Assembly (NCBI RefSeq): GCF_928382285.1
Contig: NZ_CAKMSS010000009.1
Span: forward strand, 1 to 64,000
Direction of reading: 5' to 3'
Length of the DNA: 64,000 nucleotides
DNA from: Rothia nasimurium
GTDB lineage: Bacteria; Actinomycetota; Actinomycetes; Actinomycetales; Micrococcaceae
Of this stretch, positions 45,446 through 54,779 are shown in pieces. Within the stretch, counting starts at the first letter, position 1, and each line of letters opens with the position of its first letter. The notes under the pieces were generated by a model. The model made no database searches and was not told the origin of the DNA. It saw nothing but the letters and a program-made list of their open reading frames with translations. The position numbers were made by a program, and so were the translations under genes.

Positions 45446-46065
45446 CTACCGAGGTGTGCACCAGACGGCTGTGTTGTGAGCCCGATGAATATTAATTCCT
45501 CGCTGGTTCCAGTTGCAAATTAAAGATGCGGCCGAGACAACCGCGAAAGCTGCTGCAAATCCACCTGCCACTACTGCTCCTACACCAGTTACCGAGGTAA
45601 TGAATACTGCTACGGTAGAAATTGCTGCACCGCCAGCGAGTAGTGCTGAGAGTCTGTATGAGTTTATGTTATTTAACCAGAGCGTCTGACCCCACCAGTG
45701 GAAGATAACGCCACCGCCAGCTGACTGAATTTCATTTCCAGTAGCCTTCGCATGCTGGGGGAGATTGGATAGCGCTTCGCGGCGTTCTTGATTGGATTTG
45801 GTGAGAATCTGCTGCAAAATCGCCTTATCTGCGGGGGAAAGATTTGAATCGCTCCTGATTGAGAAATCTCCCATCAGCCCAGTGGTAACATGTCGGTCGT
45901 AGCGGTTAATTTGTTCGTCTGAGATGTCGGTAAGGCGAGTGTCGGCCGTTGTTGCGATTGTGCTGGTGGATTCTACCGCATTAGCGCTTGTGAATCCCCC
46001 CCGGATAGTAGACCCGCGAGAATCAGCGTGGTTGCCAGGGTTTTCTGAGTGGTTGTAGCTTTCAT
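45446..46065 (-). pseudogene. Secreted bacteriocin-like peptide precursor, frameshifted at a G tract
   Basis: The ATG at 46065, with AAAGGAG 6 nt upstream, starts a signal peptide MKATTTQKTLATTLILAGLL. The frame then runs through seven consecutive G (45996-46002, minus strand) into an early stop. With one more G it would read on as GGGFTSANA (cleavage site) and 170 further residues to 45446. That downstream part is intact: an acidic pro-region, then GGGVIFHWWGQTLWLNN, a long Gly/Ala/Val-rich hydrophobic helix and ICNWNQRGINIHRAHN with cysteines. The pattern fits a secreted membrane-active peptide. Family not recognised. An internal ATG at 45874 would give an unsecreted 142-residue product. 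Confidence 0.65.
45996..46002 (-). repeat. Seven-base G homopolymer inside a signal peptide
   Basis: C7 on the plus strand (G7 on the coding strand). Its length decides whether the secreted peptide is in frame: eight would restore it. Confidence 0.8.
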
Positions 46066-46137
46066 AGCCTACTCCTTTAGTGCTTGACCAGCCGGTTGGC
46101 TGAATTTGGGGGTAAAGAAGATGTGATGTACAGCAAT

Positions 46138-46165
46138 ACTATATTGGTCTATATATTCCCAACAA
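46138..46165 (-). promoter_or_regulatory. Promoter of the bacteriocin-like gene
   Basis: On the minus strand TTGTTG (46165-46160) and TATAGT (46143-46138) are spaced 16 nt apart, about 70 nt upstream of the ATG, in unusually AT-rich sequence. Confidence 0.5.
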
Positions 46166-46221
46166 GTCTTTGGGTGGAAAATATAGAAAATTTTTTATAA
46201 GCCCTTGAAATGGGCAAAAGC

Positions 46222-46264
46222 CGGGCCCCGGGCCAGCAGCGTGGTGCTGCCAGCCCGGGGCCCG
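46222..46264 (-). terminator. Terminator of ask
   Basis: CGGGCCCCGGGC/GCCCGGGGCCCG stem with inner CAGCA/TGCTG, about 30 nt after the ask stop. On the minus strand it is followed by GGCTTTTGCC. Confidence 0.8.
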
Positions 46265-46295
46265 AGCGTCCTCGCGGACAAGCCTAGTTCACGAC

Positions 46296-47585
46296 CTAGC
46301 GGCCGGTACCACCGTAAACGGTAGCCTCACCCTCGGTATCAAGGTCAAAAGCTGAGTGCACAGCGCGCACAGCCTCATCAAGCTTCTCAATATCGGTGAT
46401 AACCGAAATACGAATCTCAGAGGTAGAAATCATTTCGATATTCACACCGGCGGTGCTCAGCGCATCAAAGAACTTAAAGGACACGCCGGGGTTAGACTTC
46501 ATACCCGCACCCACCAGCGACAGCTTACCGATGGACTCGTTGTACTGGACCTCTTCAAAGCCCAGCTCAGCCTTCTTAGCTTCAAGCGCAGCCAGAGCGG
46601 CAGCGCCCTGGTCCTGGGGCAGAGTGAAGGAGATATCGGTGACGTCGGGGCGGTCGGTTGAGACGTTCTGAACAATCATGTCGAGGTTCACGTTGGTCTC
46701 ATTGAGAATACCGAACACCTTGGCCGCGGAACCGGGCACGTCGGGTACACCAATAACGGTGACCTTAGCCTGGCTACGGTCGTGGGCGACGCCCGAGACG
46801 AGGGGCTGTTCCAAGGGGATCTCCTTCAAATTAGTTTCCATACCCTCATTGTCGGGGATAACGAGAGTGCCTTCAAGCTGTGAGAACGAAGAGCGAACAT
46901 GCAGCTTCAGGTTGAAACGGCGCGCGTACTCCACCGAACGCAGGTGCAGAATCTTGGCGCCGTTAGCAGCCATCTCAAGCATTTCTTCGCTCGTAACGGT
47001 ATCGAGCTTGTGGGCGGACGGCACGATACGCGGGTCAGCGGTGAACACACCATCGACGTCTGAGTAAATCTCACAGACATCAGCATTCAGGGCTGCCGCC
47101 AGAGCAACCGCGGTGGTGTCTGAGCCGCCACGGCCCAGGGTGGTGATGTCACGGGTCTGGCGGTTCATGCCCTGGAAGCCTGCGACAACGGCGACGTAGC
47201 CTTCATCAAGGGCGGTACGAATACGCTCGGGGTTAACCTCAACCAGGCGGGCAGAACCGTGCACGCCGTCGGTAATCATGCCGGCCTGGGAGCCGGTGAA
47301 GGACTGGGCGCGGCCGCCCATATTGTTGATAGCCAGGGCCAGCACGGCCATGGAAATTCGCTCGCCGGCGCTCAGCAGCATATCGAGTTCACGCGAGGGG
47401 CCGGCGTTGGGGGTTACTTCAGCCGCAAGGTCGAGCAGTTCATCGGTGGTATCGCCCATTGCTGAGACCACCACGACGACCTCGTTGCCAGCCTTCTGCG
47501 TGTCCACAATACGGCGAGCTACACGCTTAATACCCTCGGCGTCAGAAACCGAGGACCCACCGAACTTTTGGACAATCAGGCTCAT
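46296..47585 (-). CDS. ask: Aspartate kinase
   Basis: 429 residues, the length of actinobacterial LysC/Ask. Catalytic domain [35 protein letters not shown] and [15 protein letters not shown], followed by two ACT domains ([43 protein letters not shown]). It phosphorylates aspartate, the first step to lysine, threonine and methionine, under expected feedback by lysine plus threonine. The usual asd partner is not downstream; a bacteriocin-like locus is there instead. No lysine riboswitch seen. Confidence 0.95.
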   Translation of the reverse strand: MSLIVQKFGGSSVSDAEGIKRVARRIVDTQKAGNEVVVVVSAMGDTTDELLDLAAEVTPNAGPSRELDMLLSAGERISMAVLALAINNMGGRAQSFTGSQAGMITDGVHGSARLVEVNPERIRTALDEGYVAVVAGFQGMNRQTRDITTLGRGGSDTTAVALAAALNADVCEIYSDVDGVFTADPRIVPSAHKLDTVTSEEMLEMAANGAKILHLRSVEYARRFNLKLHVRSSFSQLEGTLVIPDNEGMETNLKEIPLEQPLVSGVAHDRSQAKVTVIGVPDVPGSAAKVFGILNETNVNLDMIVQNVSTDRPDVTDISFTLPQDQGAAALAALEAKKAELGFEEVQYNESIGKLSLVGAGMKSNPGVSFKFFDALSTAGVNIEMISTSEIRISVITDIEKLDEAVRAVHSAFDLDTEGEATVYGGTGR

Positions 47586-47730
47586 TGAAACTTCTCCAGT
47601 GCAAAGGTGTTGAAGGTGCCGGGCATTTTCCGGCCTAAAACTATCGTAGGGGTGGGTGTCGCACTTGAACGATTTTTGCTCAAATGACGGGAATATAACG
47701 TGTGTGACGCTAAATTACAGACCCGTGGGT

Positions 47731-48840
47731 TTAGGTCCAGGGGTTCACGTAGGTCTTACCCGGAATCGGCGGAATCTCGGGGGCAACCGTGCGCAGCGGA
47801 GTCTTCTTGAGCTCTTCCAGCTTGGCCTCGTAGGCATCGCGTAGCTCTTCTGACTGCACGCCCTCACCGGCCTCTTCAGCCTCAAAGGCGGCGGCCGCCG
47901 CGAGTTCAGCCTTCTCTTCGGCAGATAGCTCACCCGGAATGCCCGCCAGCTCCTGTTCCAACAGCTCTTCGTTCAGGTCCCCCTGCTGCCCCTCAGCCGG
48001 GGACGGTTTGCTGGGAGCTGTGGGGGCGGCGTCCGGACGCTTCCCCCCGCCCTCCTGCCCTTCGGCAGGGGAGGGGGCAGCGGCGTCCTCGCTATCAAGA
48101 TCATCGAACATGGAACCAGACCAGCGGGCCCGCGGGCCCTTAGCTGCCTGCTCCGCTGCGGCCTGCTGCTCCTTGGCCTCGGTTTCTGCCTCAAGGGCAG
48201 CCTCAAAATCTTCGGCGGGGTTAGCGGTCTCGGCGCGGGTGCCCTCGCTGATAATGCGGCGGCCTTCAAGGGCTCGGCCCAGGGTAATTTCGTCGGCGTA
48301 TTCCAGGTCGCCACCCACCGGCAGACCCGACGCCAGACGCGATACACGAATACCGATGGGCACCAGCAGGCGAGAGAGGTAGGTGGCGGTAGCCTCGCCC
48401 TCAAGGTTGGGGTCCATGGCGAGAATCAGCTCGGTGATGCGCTCGTCCGACAGGCGTGCCACCAGCTCGCGGATGCGTAGCTGTTCCGGCCCGATACCGG
48501 CCATAGGGTTAATGGACCCGCCCAGCACATGGTAGCGGCCGGTAAAAGAGCGGGTGCGTTCAACGGCCACCACGTCCTTGGACTCCTCCACCACGCACAG
48601 CACCGCCGGGTCGCGCTGCTCGTCGCGGCAGATAGCGCAGAGCTTGGTTTCAGAGACGTTGCCGCAGATCTCGCAGAAGCTCACAGTCTTTTTCACGCGC
48701 GCGATAGCGTCGGTGAGCTTGGCCATCTCAGAGCTTTCCGCATTCAGAATGTAGAAGGCGATACGCTGGGCTGACTTGGGGCCCACACCGGGTAGGCGGC
48801 CCAGCTCGTCAATCAGGTTCTGGACGGCACTCTCGTACAC
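47731..48840 (-). CDS. recR: Recombination mediator RecR with long C-terminal extension
   Basis: 369 residues. Residues 1-200 are a normal RecR: Hh[17 protein letters not shown]4 zinc finger [16 protein letters not shown], Toprim [12 protein letters not shown] and [27 protein letters not shown]. It loads RecA at gaps with RecO/F. The remaining 170 residues are Ala/Glu-rich and low-complexity, with a Walker-like C-terminal KTYVNPWT. Codons 251-269 are a copy of the hairpin repeat used elsewhere as a terminator. Follows dnaX by 12 nt. Confidence 0.93.
   Translation of the reverse strand: MYESAVQNLIDELGRLPGVGPKSAQRIAFYILNAESSEMAKLTDAIARVKKTVSFCEICGNVSETKLCAICRDEQRDPAVLCVVEESKDVVAVERTRSFTGRYHVLGGSINPMAGIGPEQLRIRELVARLSDERITELILAMDPNLEGEATATYLSRLLVPIGIRVSRLASGLPVGGDLEYADEITLGRALEGRRIISEGTRAETANPAEDFEAALEAETEAKEQQAAAEQAAKGPRARWSGSMFDDLDSEDAAAPSPAEGQEGGGKRPDAAPTAPSKPSPAEGQQGDLNEELLEQELAGIPGELSAEEKAELAAAAAFEAEEAGEGVQSEELRDAYEAKLEELKKTPLRTVAPEIPPIPGKTYVNPWT
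48035..48088. repeat. GGACGCC-bounded hairpin inside recR
   Basis: GGACGC (48035-48040) and GCGTCC (48083-48088) bracket an inner CCTGCCC/GGCAGG stem (48054-48068) with the GGCAGGGGAG word seen in terminators at 12708, 36909 and 58449. It is read in frame ([14 protein letters not shown]) in the recR extension. Confidence 0.65.
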
Positions 48841-48852
48841 AAAAACTCCTTG

Positions 48853-51800
48853 TTAGCCCTGGTGAAGGGGCTGTTCGTCAATTACTTTGCCGCCCAAAAT
48901 CTTCTCAACGGCCCGCTGACCAATCAGCACGGACGACTCAAGGGCGGCGTCGTCGTCGCTGGGGGTGAAGTCCTCGGGGGCTTCCGCCGGGGCGGGTGCC
49001 TGCGCCTGCTGGACGGCCCGCTGGCCGGCCGCAATCTGCGCCGCGTGGCGCTCGCGGAAAGAGAGCTTCTTACCGCCGGGCTGTTGGGTGGTGGCCTGCT
49101 CTGCGGCTGGCTGGGGGCTGGCCTGCTGGCTCTGCGGTGCGGGAATTTGCTGTGCGGACGCCTGGGCCTGCGCCGCCTGCGCCAGGGGAGCACCGGGGGC
49201 GCTGGGCGCGCCTGCTAGGGGTGCGCCAGCAGGGGGCGCTGCCTGCGTAGCCTCAGCCTTAAGGTAGCCGATCCCGGCGACGTACTCGGGCTCGTCCTCG
49301 GGGGCATCGTCAAAGTAGCCGCCGTCGTAGTCACCGTACTCGTAGGCCACCGGGGGCTGGTTCTGTGTCGGTGCTTGGGCTGGCGCCTGGTTTGGGGCCT
49401 GAGCCGGTGCCTGCTCCTGGTGTTGAGCCTGGGGCGCGGCGCTACTTTCGCTCTTGGCCTCTTCTTGGAGGGCGGCGTTATCGGCGTCCTTATGCCCCTG
49501 CTCGGCCAGACCCTCACTGGTGGGGACGGGCTCAAGGGAAACCGCGTGCGGGCTATCCTCGTGGGGCACCTGGGAGGCGGGGTCGGCGTCCTCTGACTCC
49601 TGGGCGGTGTCGCGTGCCAGGGCAATATTCTGCTGTTCCTGGGGGCCGCGGGAGGGGTGCTGGGCCTTGGCGATTTCAACGGGGTCGGCCTCACCCTCAA
49701 TCACGCGCAGACGCGGGGCTGATGGGGCCTGCTCCTCGGGGGCCTCGGCCGCATCGCCACTGGGGATAGCTGCTACCGACCAGGAGGTGACAGGGTTGTT
49801 CCAGTCATCGGGGCTCCAGGAGGGAGGCTCCGGTGAGCGGGGCTGGCCGTGCGCTGCCCAGGCCTGGTCGCCACCGCGCGGGCCCTCAGCAACATCGGCA
49901 GCGGGCTGCCTGTTCGCAGCCTGGGGCGCGGGGGCCAGGCTTCCGCCTGACGGGCCTGCCCCGCCGGGGCCGCCGGGACGTCCGCCGCCAGGGCGCCCAC
50001 CACCGGGGTTATCGCCGCCGTCGCCGGGCTTCTTGATTTCACCGCGCAGCTGCACCTGCAGACCCAGCACCTGGAAGAGGGCCTGCTGAAGCTGGGGCAG
50101 GTACTCCTTGACGGCCTTAAGTACGGGCAGCTCGGCCCGCAGGAAGAGGGCTCCGTTTTCAAACTTGGACGGCTCACACAGGGCAAACTGGGCCCGGGCA
50201 AAGGGGGCGGGCACCTTGGCCACTACATCGGCCCAGGAGTTCGCTACCATGTCGACCGTGTTTTCACCGGGTACCGGACGCGCTGGAGCCTGAGGCGCGG
50301 ACGCCTGCTGCCCGGCCTGGACGGGCTGGGCGCTCTGAGGAGATTGGGCAGACTGCTGGGGCCCACCGAGTGGCGGAACACCCCGGCCTGCTAACGGGGC
50401 CCCGCTCAAGGGAGCGCCCGCTAAAGGAGCCCCAGCCAAGGGGGCAGCGGCTAGAGGCGCGCCACCCTGCTGGGCAGGAGCCTGAGTTTGCTGAACTGGC
50501 TGGCCCTGCTGGCTGGGCTGGTCTTGACGTTGGGGCTGAGCCTGCTGCTGAGATTGAGCCTGCTGAGCAGGGGCTTGACCTTCGACGCCACCCTGCTGGG
50601 CTAGCTGCTGCCGGGCGCGTGCCAGGGGGCTGGCGGCGTCCGCACCGGTGCCAGACGCGGAACCTGCCGGTGCAGAATGACCGCCCGCGGGCGCAGGGAA
50701 CTGCCCCGACGCCAGCTTGCGCTCAAGCCGATCAAGGCGGGCAGCTAGGTTGCCGACGCCCTGCTCCCCGGCAGCCAGCAGAATGCGGGCGCAGAGTAGC
50801 TCCAGGTGAAGCTGGGGGTTCATTGCCCCGCTCATCTCGTTCAGGGCTTCATTGGTGACGTCCGCAGCCCGCGACAGCTCAGCAGAACCCAGCTGCTCAG
50901 CCTGAGCGCGCATACGGTCGAGCTGGTCAGCGGCCAGGCCGCGTAGAATCGAACCCGCTGAGTCGGGCACGGCCTTCACAATAATGAGGTCGCGGAAGCG
51001 CTCGAGCAGGTCCTCTACAAAGCGGCGGGGGTCCTGGCCGGTCTGAATCACCCTATCGACCGAAGCGAACACCTCGGCGGCAGAACCAGAAGCAAAAGCA
51101 TTGACAACCTCGTCGAGCAACTCGCCGTGGGTAAAGCCCAGCAGGGCAACGGCCAGGTCGTAGGAGATGCCCTGCTCGTCCGAGGCACCCGCCATGAGCT
51201 GGTCAAGGATCGACAGCGAGTCACGCACCGAACCGCCACCGGCGCGGACAACCAGCGGCAGCACGCCATCGGCGACCTTAACACCCTCTTCGGCGCAGAG
51301 CTTAGCCAGGTAGTCCCCCAGAATCTGCGGGGGCACCAGGCGGAAGGGGTAGTGGTGAGTACGCGAACGAATAGTGCCGAGCACCTTGTTAGGCTCGGTG
51401 GTCGCAAAAATAAACTTAATGTGCGCCGGGGGCTCTTCCACGATCTTGAGCAGGGCGTTGAAGCCCTCACGGGTGACCATGTGCGCCTCGTCGATAATGA
51501 AAATCTTGTAGCGGTCACGCACCGGCGCAAAAGTAGCGCGTTCACGCAGGTCACGGGCGTGATCCACACCGCCGTGGCTGGCGGCGTCCATCTCAATCAC
51601 ATCGAGGGAACCGCCACCGTCGCGGGAAAGCTCCTTACAGGACTCGCACACACCACACGGGGTAGGAGTGGGGCCCTCAGCACAGTTGAGGCAGCGCGCC
51701 AAAATACGCGCCGAAGTGGTCTTGCCACACCCGCGCGGCCCCGAGAACAGGTAGGCGTGGTTCACCCTGTTCTTCTCAAGGGCAGTCATGAGAGGTTCGG

Positions 51801-51870
51801 TGACATGCTCCTGCCCGATAACGTCGGCAAACGACTCAGGGCGATAACGGCGATACAGCGCAGTGCTCAC
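48853..51870 (-). CDS. dnaX: DNA polymerase III subunits gamma/tau
   Basis: 1005 residues. AAA+ ATPase with GPRGCGKTTSARILAR, zinc site CLNCAEGPTPTPCGVCESC, IIDEAHMV and FIFATTEPNKV, followed by domain III. From about residue 400 the protein is Gln/Pro/Ala/Gly-rich with tandem PLAGA-type pentapeptides, and a conserved tau-like patch near VANSWADVVAKVPAPFARAQFA. C-terminal EDFTPSDDDAALESSVLIGQRAVEKILGGKVI is a typical end. It is the clamp-loader motor and replisome organiser. No slippery frameshift site found, so gamma may not be made. Confidence 0.95.
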   Translation of the reverse strand: MSTALYRRYRPESFADVIGQEHVTEPLMTALEKNRVNHAYLFSGPRGCGKTTSARILARCLNCAEGPTPTPCGVCESCKELSRDGGGSLDVIEMDAASHGGVDHARDLRERATFAPVRDRYKIFIIDEAHMVTREGFNALLKIVEEPPAHIKFIFATTEPNKVLGTIRSRTHHYPFRLVPPQILGDYLAKLCAEEGVKVADGVLPLVVRAGGGSVRDSLSILDQLMAGASDEQGISYDLAVALLGFTHGELLDEVVNAFASGSAAEVFASVDRVIQTGQDPRRFVEDLLERFRDLIIVKAVPDSAGSILRGLAADQLDRMRAQAEQLGSAELSRAADVTNEALNEMSGAMNPQLHLELLCARILLAAGEQGVGNLAARLDRLERKLASGQFPAPAGGHSAPAGSASGTGADAASPLARARQQLAQQGGVEGQAPAQQAQSQQQAQPQRQDQPSQQGQPVQQTQAPAQQGGAPLAAAPLAGAPLAGAPLSGAPLAGRGVPPLGGPQQSAQSPQSAQPVQAGQQASAPQAPARPVPGENTVDMVANSWADVVAKVPAPFARAQFALCEPSKFENGALFLRAELPVLKAVKEYLPQLQQALFQVLGLQVQLRGEIKKPGDGGDNPGGGRPGGGRPGGPGGAGPSGGSLAPAPQAANRQPAADVAEGPRGGDQAWAAHGQPRSPEPPSWSPDDWNNPVTSWSVAAIPSGDAAEAPEEQAPSAPRLRVIEGEADPVEIAKAQHPSRGPQEQQNIALARDTAQESEDADPASQVPHEDSPHAVSLEPVPTSEGLAEQGHKDADNAALQEEAKSESSAAPQAQHQEQAPAQAPNQAPAQAPTQNQPPVAYEYGDYDGGYFDDAPEDEPEYVAGIGYLKAEATQAAPPAGAPLAGAPSAPGAPLAQAAQAQASAQQIPAPQSQQASPQPAAEQATTQQPGGKKLSFRERHAAQIAAGQRAVQQAQAPAPAEAPEDFTPSDDDAALESSVLIGQRAVEKILGGKVIDEQPLHQG

Positions 51871-52051
51871 AATAAACCTTCGGTTGAGTGCAGAAAAACT
51901 GAGCCCGGCCCAGGGAGAAAAGCAAGAGAAAGAATCAGGTGCTCGCCGCCCCGGGTGTGCTGGTTAACAGTGTAGTGGGGGTGGCTGACGTTTTAAGAAC
52001 CGTGCGCGAAAGGCTTAAGCTGCTCCCGGCGTCCGCCCCGCTGTGCGTCAG

Positions 52052-52117
52052 TAGGGACCAGATTCCTCCCGAAATCCCTAACGCCCACACATACTATTGT
52101 GATTTTTCTGGTCCCTA
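52052..52117. terminator. Stem-loop downstream of SRP RNA
   Basis: TAGGGACCAGA (52052-52062) pairs exactly with TCTGGTCCCTA (52107-52117). It lies between the SRP RNA gene and dnaX on the minus strand. It has no T run, so the role is uncertain. The region 51871-52148 holds no gene. Confidence 0.4.
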
Positions 52118-52148
52118 GTGGGGGGCTGGCAGATTTGGGCAAAATAAA

Positions 52149-52238
52149 GACCCCCTACGCACCCGTCAGAGCCCAGATACCCTTGCTGCCTTCCGGCCCT
52201 GGGGGAGTTTTCCAAGATGACGCCACGTAAGGGGCTCC
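52149..52238 (-). ncRNA. ffs: Signal recognition particle RNA (4.5S type)
   Basis: The minus strand carries GGGCCGGAAGGCAGCAAGGG, the universally conserved Ffh-binding tip loop, within a long hairpin closed by GAGCCCCTTACG at the 5' end and CGTAGGGGGTCT at the 3' end. Length is about 90-100 nt, typical of actinobacterial small SRP RNA. Exact ends are uncertain by several bases. Confidence 0.93.
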
Positions 52239-52438
52239 AACAACTGTACCCTAAGCCGCCACGAAAAACAAAGGGCGGTAGAGAGAGCTTCTTAAATAAG
52301 GGCGGGGTGCCCGCGGGTGCGATGAGGGGAGGGCAGGCACGCCCGCCGCAGCTATGAATTTGCGCGGACGCCCGGGCATGGGGTATGCTCGTATCTGTTC
52401 GCTTTCGTGAAGCTATGCAAATAGCTAAGCAACAGCCT

Positions 52439-52523
52439 GGAGGATTCGCCTAGCGGCCTATGGCGCACGCCTGGAACGCGTGTTGGGTTCACGCCCTCGG
52501 GGGTTCAAATCCCCCATCCTCCG
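52439..52523 (+). tRNA. tRNA-Ser (anticodon GGA)
   Basis: Acceptor arms GGAGGAT and ATCCTCC with discriminator G; anticodon stem CACGC/GCGTG around CTGGAAC, anticodon GGA reading UCC/UCU; long variable arm; T-loop GGTTCAAAT. CCA is not encoded. Divergent from ffs. Confidence 0.96.
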
Positions 52524-52526
52524 CTG

Positions 52527-52571
52527 AAGCCGGTTTCATCGCCCACTTGATGAAACCGGCTTTTTCTTTTT
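52527..52571 (+). terminator. Terminator of tRNA-Ser
   Basis: Perfect 14-bp stem AAGCCGGTTTCATC with its complement (52549-52562) and TTTTTCTTTTT directly after. Overlaps the pnuC stop codon region. Confidence 0.88.
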
Positions 52572-53445
52572 AGCTCTTGCGAGACAGCTTGGTCCAGTTG
52601 TACCAGCCGTAGACCGAGTTAGCGATAAAGCCCAGGTACATAGCCATAATGGCCATGTTGCCGCCGCCCTCCACCGTTGACCACAGGTAGATCTGCACGG
52701 CGTTCAGCACCAGCCAGCCGATCCACTGCTCGCGGAAGCGGTAGACCATCAGCACCTGCGAAATCAGGGCAATCACGGTGGTGAAGGCATCAACATAGGG
52801 CTGGTTGGACCCCCAGCCGTTCAACAGCACCCCGTAGCCCCATGAGGCCGCAGCCAGGAGGGCCAGGACGCCCGCGATAGCGGGTAGGGTCAGGCGGCGG
52901 GTCTGCACATCTAGCGGGGTGCCCTCGGCGGCACGTGCCAGGGCGGACGCACCGCCCTGCTCACGGGCGTCCGCGCCCCTAGTTCCGGTGCTGCTGGTCA
53001 CGGCGCGGCTACCGGCCAGTTGCCCAGCCCCGTCAAAGGAGGCGCCGCCGAGCTCGTGCTGCTCCTTGGCTGCCCGCATGTTCTTGCGCCACATGTAGAG
53101 GCCCCAGAACTGGGTGAGCACGTAGAAGGCGGCGATGGTGATTTCACCGATGAAGTAGGCCTGGTAGGCCAGTACCAGGTAGGGCACGTTCTGCACGATG
53201 CCGAAGAAGTAGTTCGACAGGCGCCCCTTGCCCACCAGGATCACGCAGACCATGCCCGCAAAGGCGGTGATGAAGCTCAGCCAGCCCTCAAAGGCCACGG
53301 TGCTGACCACGACCTGCAGCAGAATCAGGGCGGGGAAGAAGACCTTCTCGAAGGGGCTGTAGCCGGTGAAGAGGTCGGTGTAGGTGGCCTTGGCAAGGCG
53401 GGCCAGGGGGTTGGCCGGGGCCTGGCCGGTGGTGGGTGCGCTCAT
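52570..53445 (-). CDS. pnuC: Nicotinamide riboside/mononucleotide transporter
   Basis: 291 residues with about seven membrane segments and the PnuC features FGIVQNVPYLVLAYQAYFIGEITIAAFYVLTQFWGLYMW and VYRFREQWIGWLVLNAVQIYLW. A poorly conserved hydrophilic loop (about residues 130-175) is longer than usual. It imports the NAD precursor for the NadR enzyme encoded 30 nt upstream. Confidence 0.92.
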   Translation of the reverse strand: MSAPTTGQAPANPLARLAKATYTDLFTGYSPFEKVFFPALILLQVVVSTVAFEGWLSFITAFAGMVCVILVGKGRLSNYFFGIVQNVPYLVLAYQAYFIGEITIAAFYVLTQFWGLYMWRKNMRAAKEQHELGGASFDGAGQLAGSRAVTSSTGTRGADAREQGGASALARAAEGTPLDVQTRRLTLPAIAGVLALLAAASWGYGVLLNGWGSNQPYVDAFTTVIALISQVLMVYRFREQWIGWLVLNAVQIYLWSTVEGGGNMAIMAMYLGFIANSVYGWYNWTKLSRKS

Positions 53446-53475
53446 GATGAATCTTTCGGGTGACAGGGGTAGGGG

Positions 53476-54576
53476 CTAGGGGAGGAGGCGTTCGATAGCG
53501 GCCTTGGCCTGCTCGTAGCGCTCGGCGTAGTCGGCGCCGTCGAGAAGCACCAGGCGGTCAAGCAGCCCGGCTGCCTCAACTTCGGCCAGCATGATGCGGG
53601 AAATCTCGCTGAGGTAGTCATCGGAATTGTTGGTCTGCGACCGGAACCCGTCGAGGGTGTAGCCAGAGGCCCCCACCGGCGGGATGAAGAGAATGAGATC
53701 CCAGCGGGCCTTGGCAATCAGGGAGTCGGCCAGGGGTAGGAGCTTGGCGTAGTCGGTCTCGCTCAGTTCGCTGGCGGGGTCGGCGGCGCTCATGGCGGCG
53801 TAGGCCTTGGTGACCATGGCGTCGGTGTCCATGAGGGTGAGCCCCCGGTTGCCGGGGCTGTCGATGGTTTCGCGGTTGAGGTTGAACTGGCCGGTGAGCA
53901 CGTTCTGGTAGTCCAGCAGGTCGTAGTCCTCATCGCGGATGTTGGCCTCGACCTGGTAGACCCGCGCGTACTCGTAGGAGTAGGGGGCATTGTAGAGTTT
54001 GCCGAGGTCCTCTACCAGGGTGGTTTTTCCGCCTGAGGCAGCCCCCATGACCAGGACGTTGCGGGTAAAGAAACGGCGGAAGGGCGGGGCGATGAGGTCC
54101 CAGTGGGTCAGCGGGTTGGCCCGGATTTCCGGTTCGGACGCCGGTAGCTGGCAGGGTGCCAGGCGCGCGGCCTGCTGCCCGTCGGCATCCTGATGCCCTG
54201 CCTGGAAACGGGAGATGTGCTCATCATCGAGTAGGTAGAGGCGTCGCTCGGCGCCCGCTGCAACGTGGGTAGCCCAGAAACCGTCCAGGGCGCTAGCCCA
54301 GGCCTCGGGTGTGCTGAGGTTAGTTTCGTCGAGGGAGTCGACAATCACCAGGGGGTCGTTCTTGAAGTGCTCAGACACGTAGCGGTAGCGCTTGGTGTGC
54401 TTCATGCCTGCCTGCTCCCCGGCGTCCTGCTGGGAACCCGCGACAATCACCAGGGTGCCGCCGGGGTTCTCCTTCTTGGCGCGCAGAATCTGGTCAATGT
54501 GGCCGCGGTGCAGGGGAGCGAAGCTGCCCACCACAAGCCCCACGTGAGAGCCGGTGAGCTGTTTTTTGTAAAGCAT
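53476..54576 (-). CDS. nadR: NadR: NMN adenylyltransferase/ribosylnicotinamide kinase
   Basis: 366 residues. N-terminal nucleotidyltransferase GLVVGSFAPLHRGHIDQI (HxGH), C-terminal kinase Walker A GAASGGKTTLVEDL. The repressor HTH of enterobacterial NadR is missing, so it is purely enzymatic: it phosphorylates nicotinamide riboside and adenylates NMN to NAD. ATG at 54576 is chosen with AAGGA upstream; an earlier in-frame start lacks one. In an operon with pnuC. Confidence 0.93.
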   Translation of the reverse strand: MLYKKQLTGSHVGLVVGSFAPLHRGHIDQILRAKKENPGGTLVIVAGSQQDAGEQAGMKHTKRYRYVSEHFKNDPLVIVDSLDETNLSTPEAWASALDGFWATHVAAGAERRLYLLDDEHISRFQAGHQDADGQQAARLAPCQLPASEPEIRANPLTHWDLIAPPFRRFFTRNVLVMGAASGGKTTLVEDLGKLYNAPYSYEYARVYQVEANIRDEDYDLLDYQNVLTGQFNLNRETIDSPGNRGLTLMDTDAMVTKAYAAMSAADPASELSETDYAKLLPLADSLIAKARWDLILFIPPVGASGYTLDGFRSQTNNSDDYLSEISRIMLAEVEAAGLLDRLVLLDGADYAERYEQAKAAIERLLP

Positions 54577-54779
54577 GGTGTCCTTGGGTTGAGGCGGGCC
54601 GGGCGACCCGCGCATAGCCACGATTAAACACCGCGCAGGCAGCTAAAGCAAATAAGGTCAACATGACTTTAAGTAATAGAGTGTCATGAATATGATCGGC
54701 GGCACCTTGGGGTGCCGGTGGGGCAATTCTCGCCGGGTTTTACTTAGGCCCTGCCCCCGCCCGGCGTACAATAGACCGC

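Noticed and set aside
47586-47730. Lysine riboswitch upstream of ask
   Set aside because: The 145-nt gap between ask and recR has no lysine-aptamer motifs or leader terminator.
48853-51870. Programmed frameshift producing gamma from dnaX
   Set aside because: No A-AAA-AAG type slippery heptamer followed by a stem was found after the ATPase domain.
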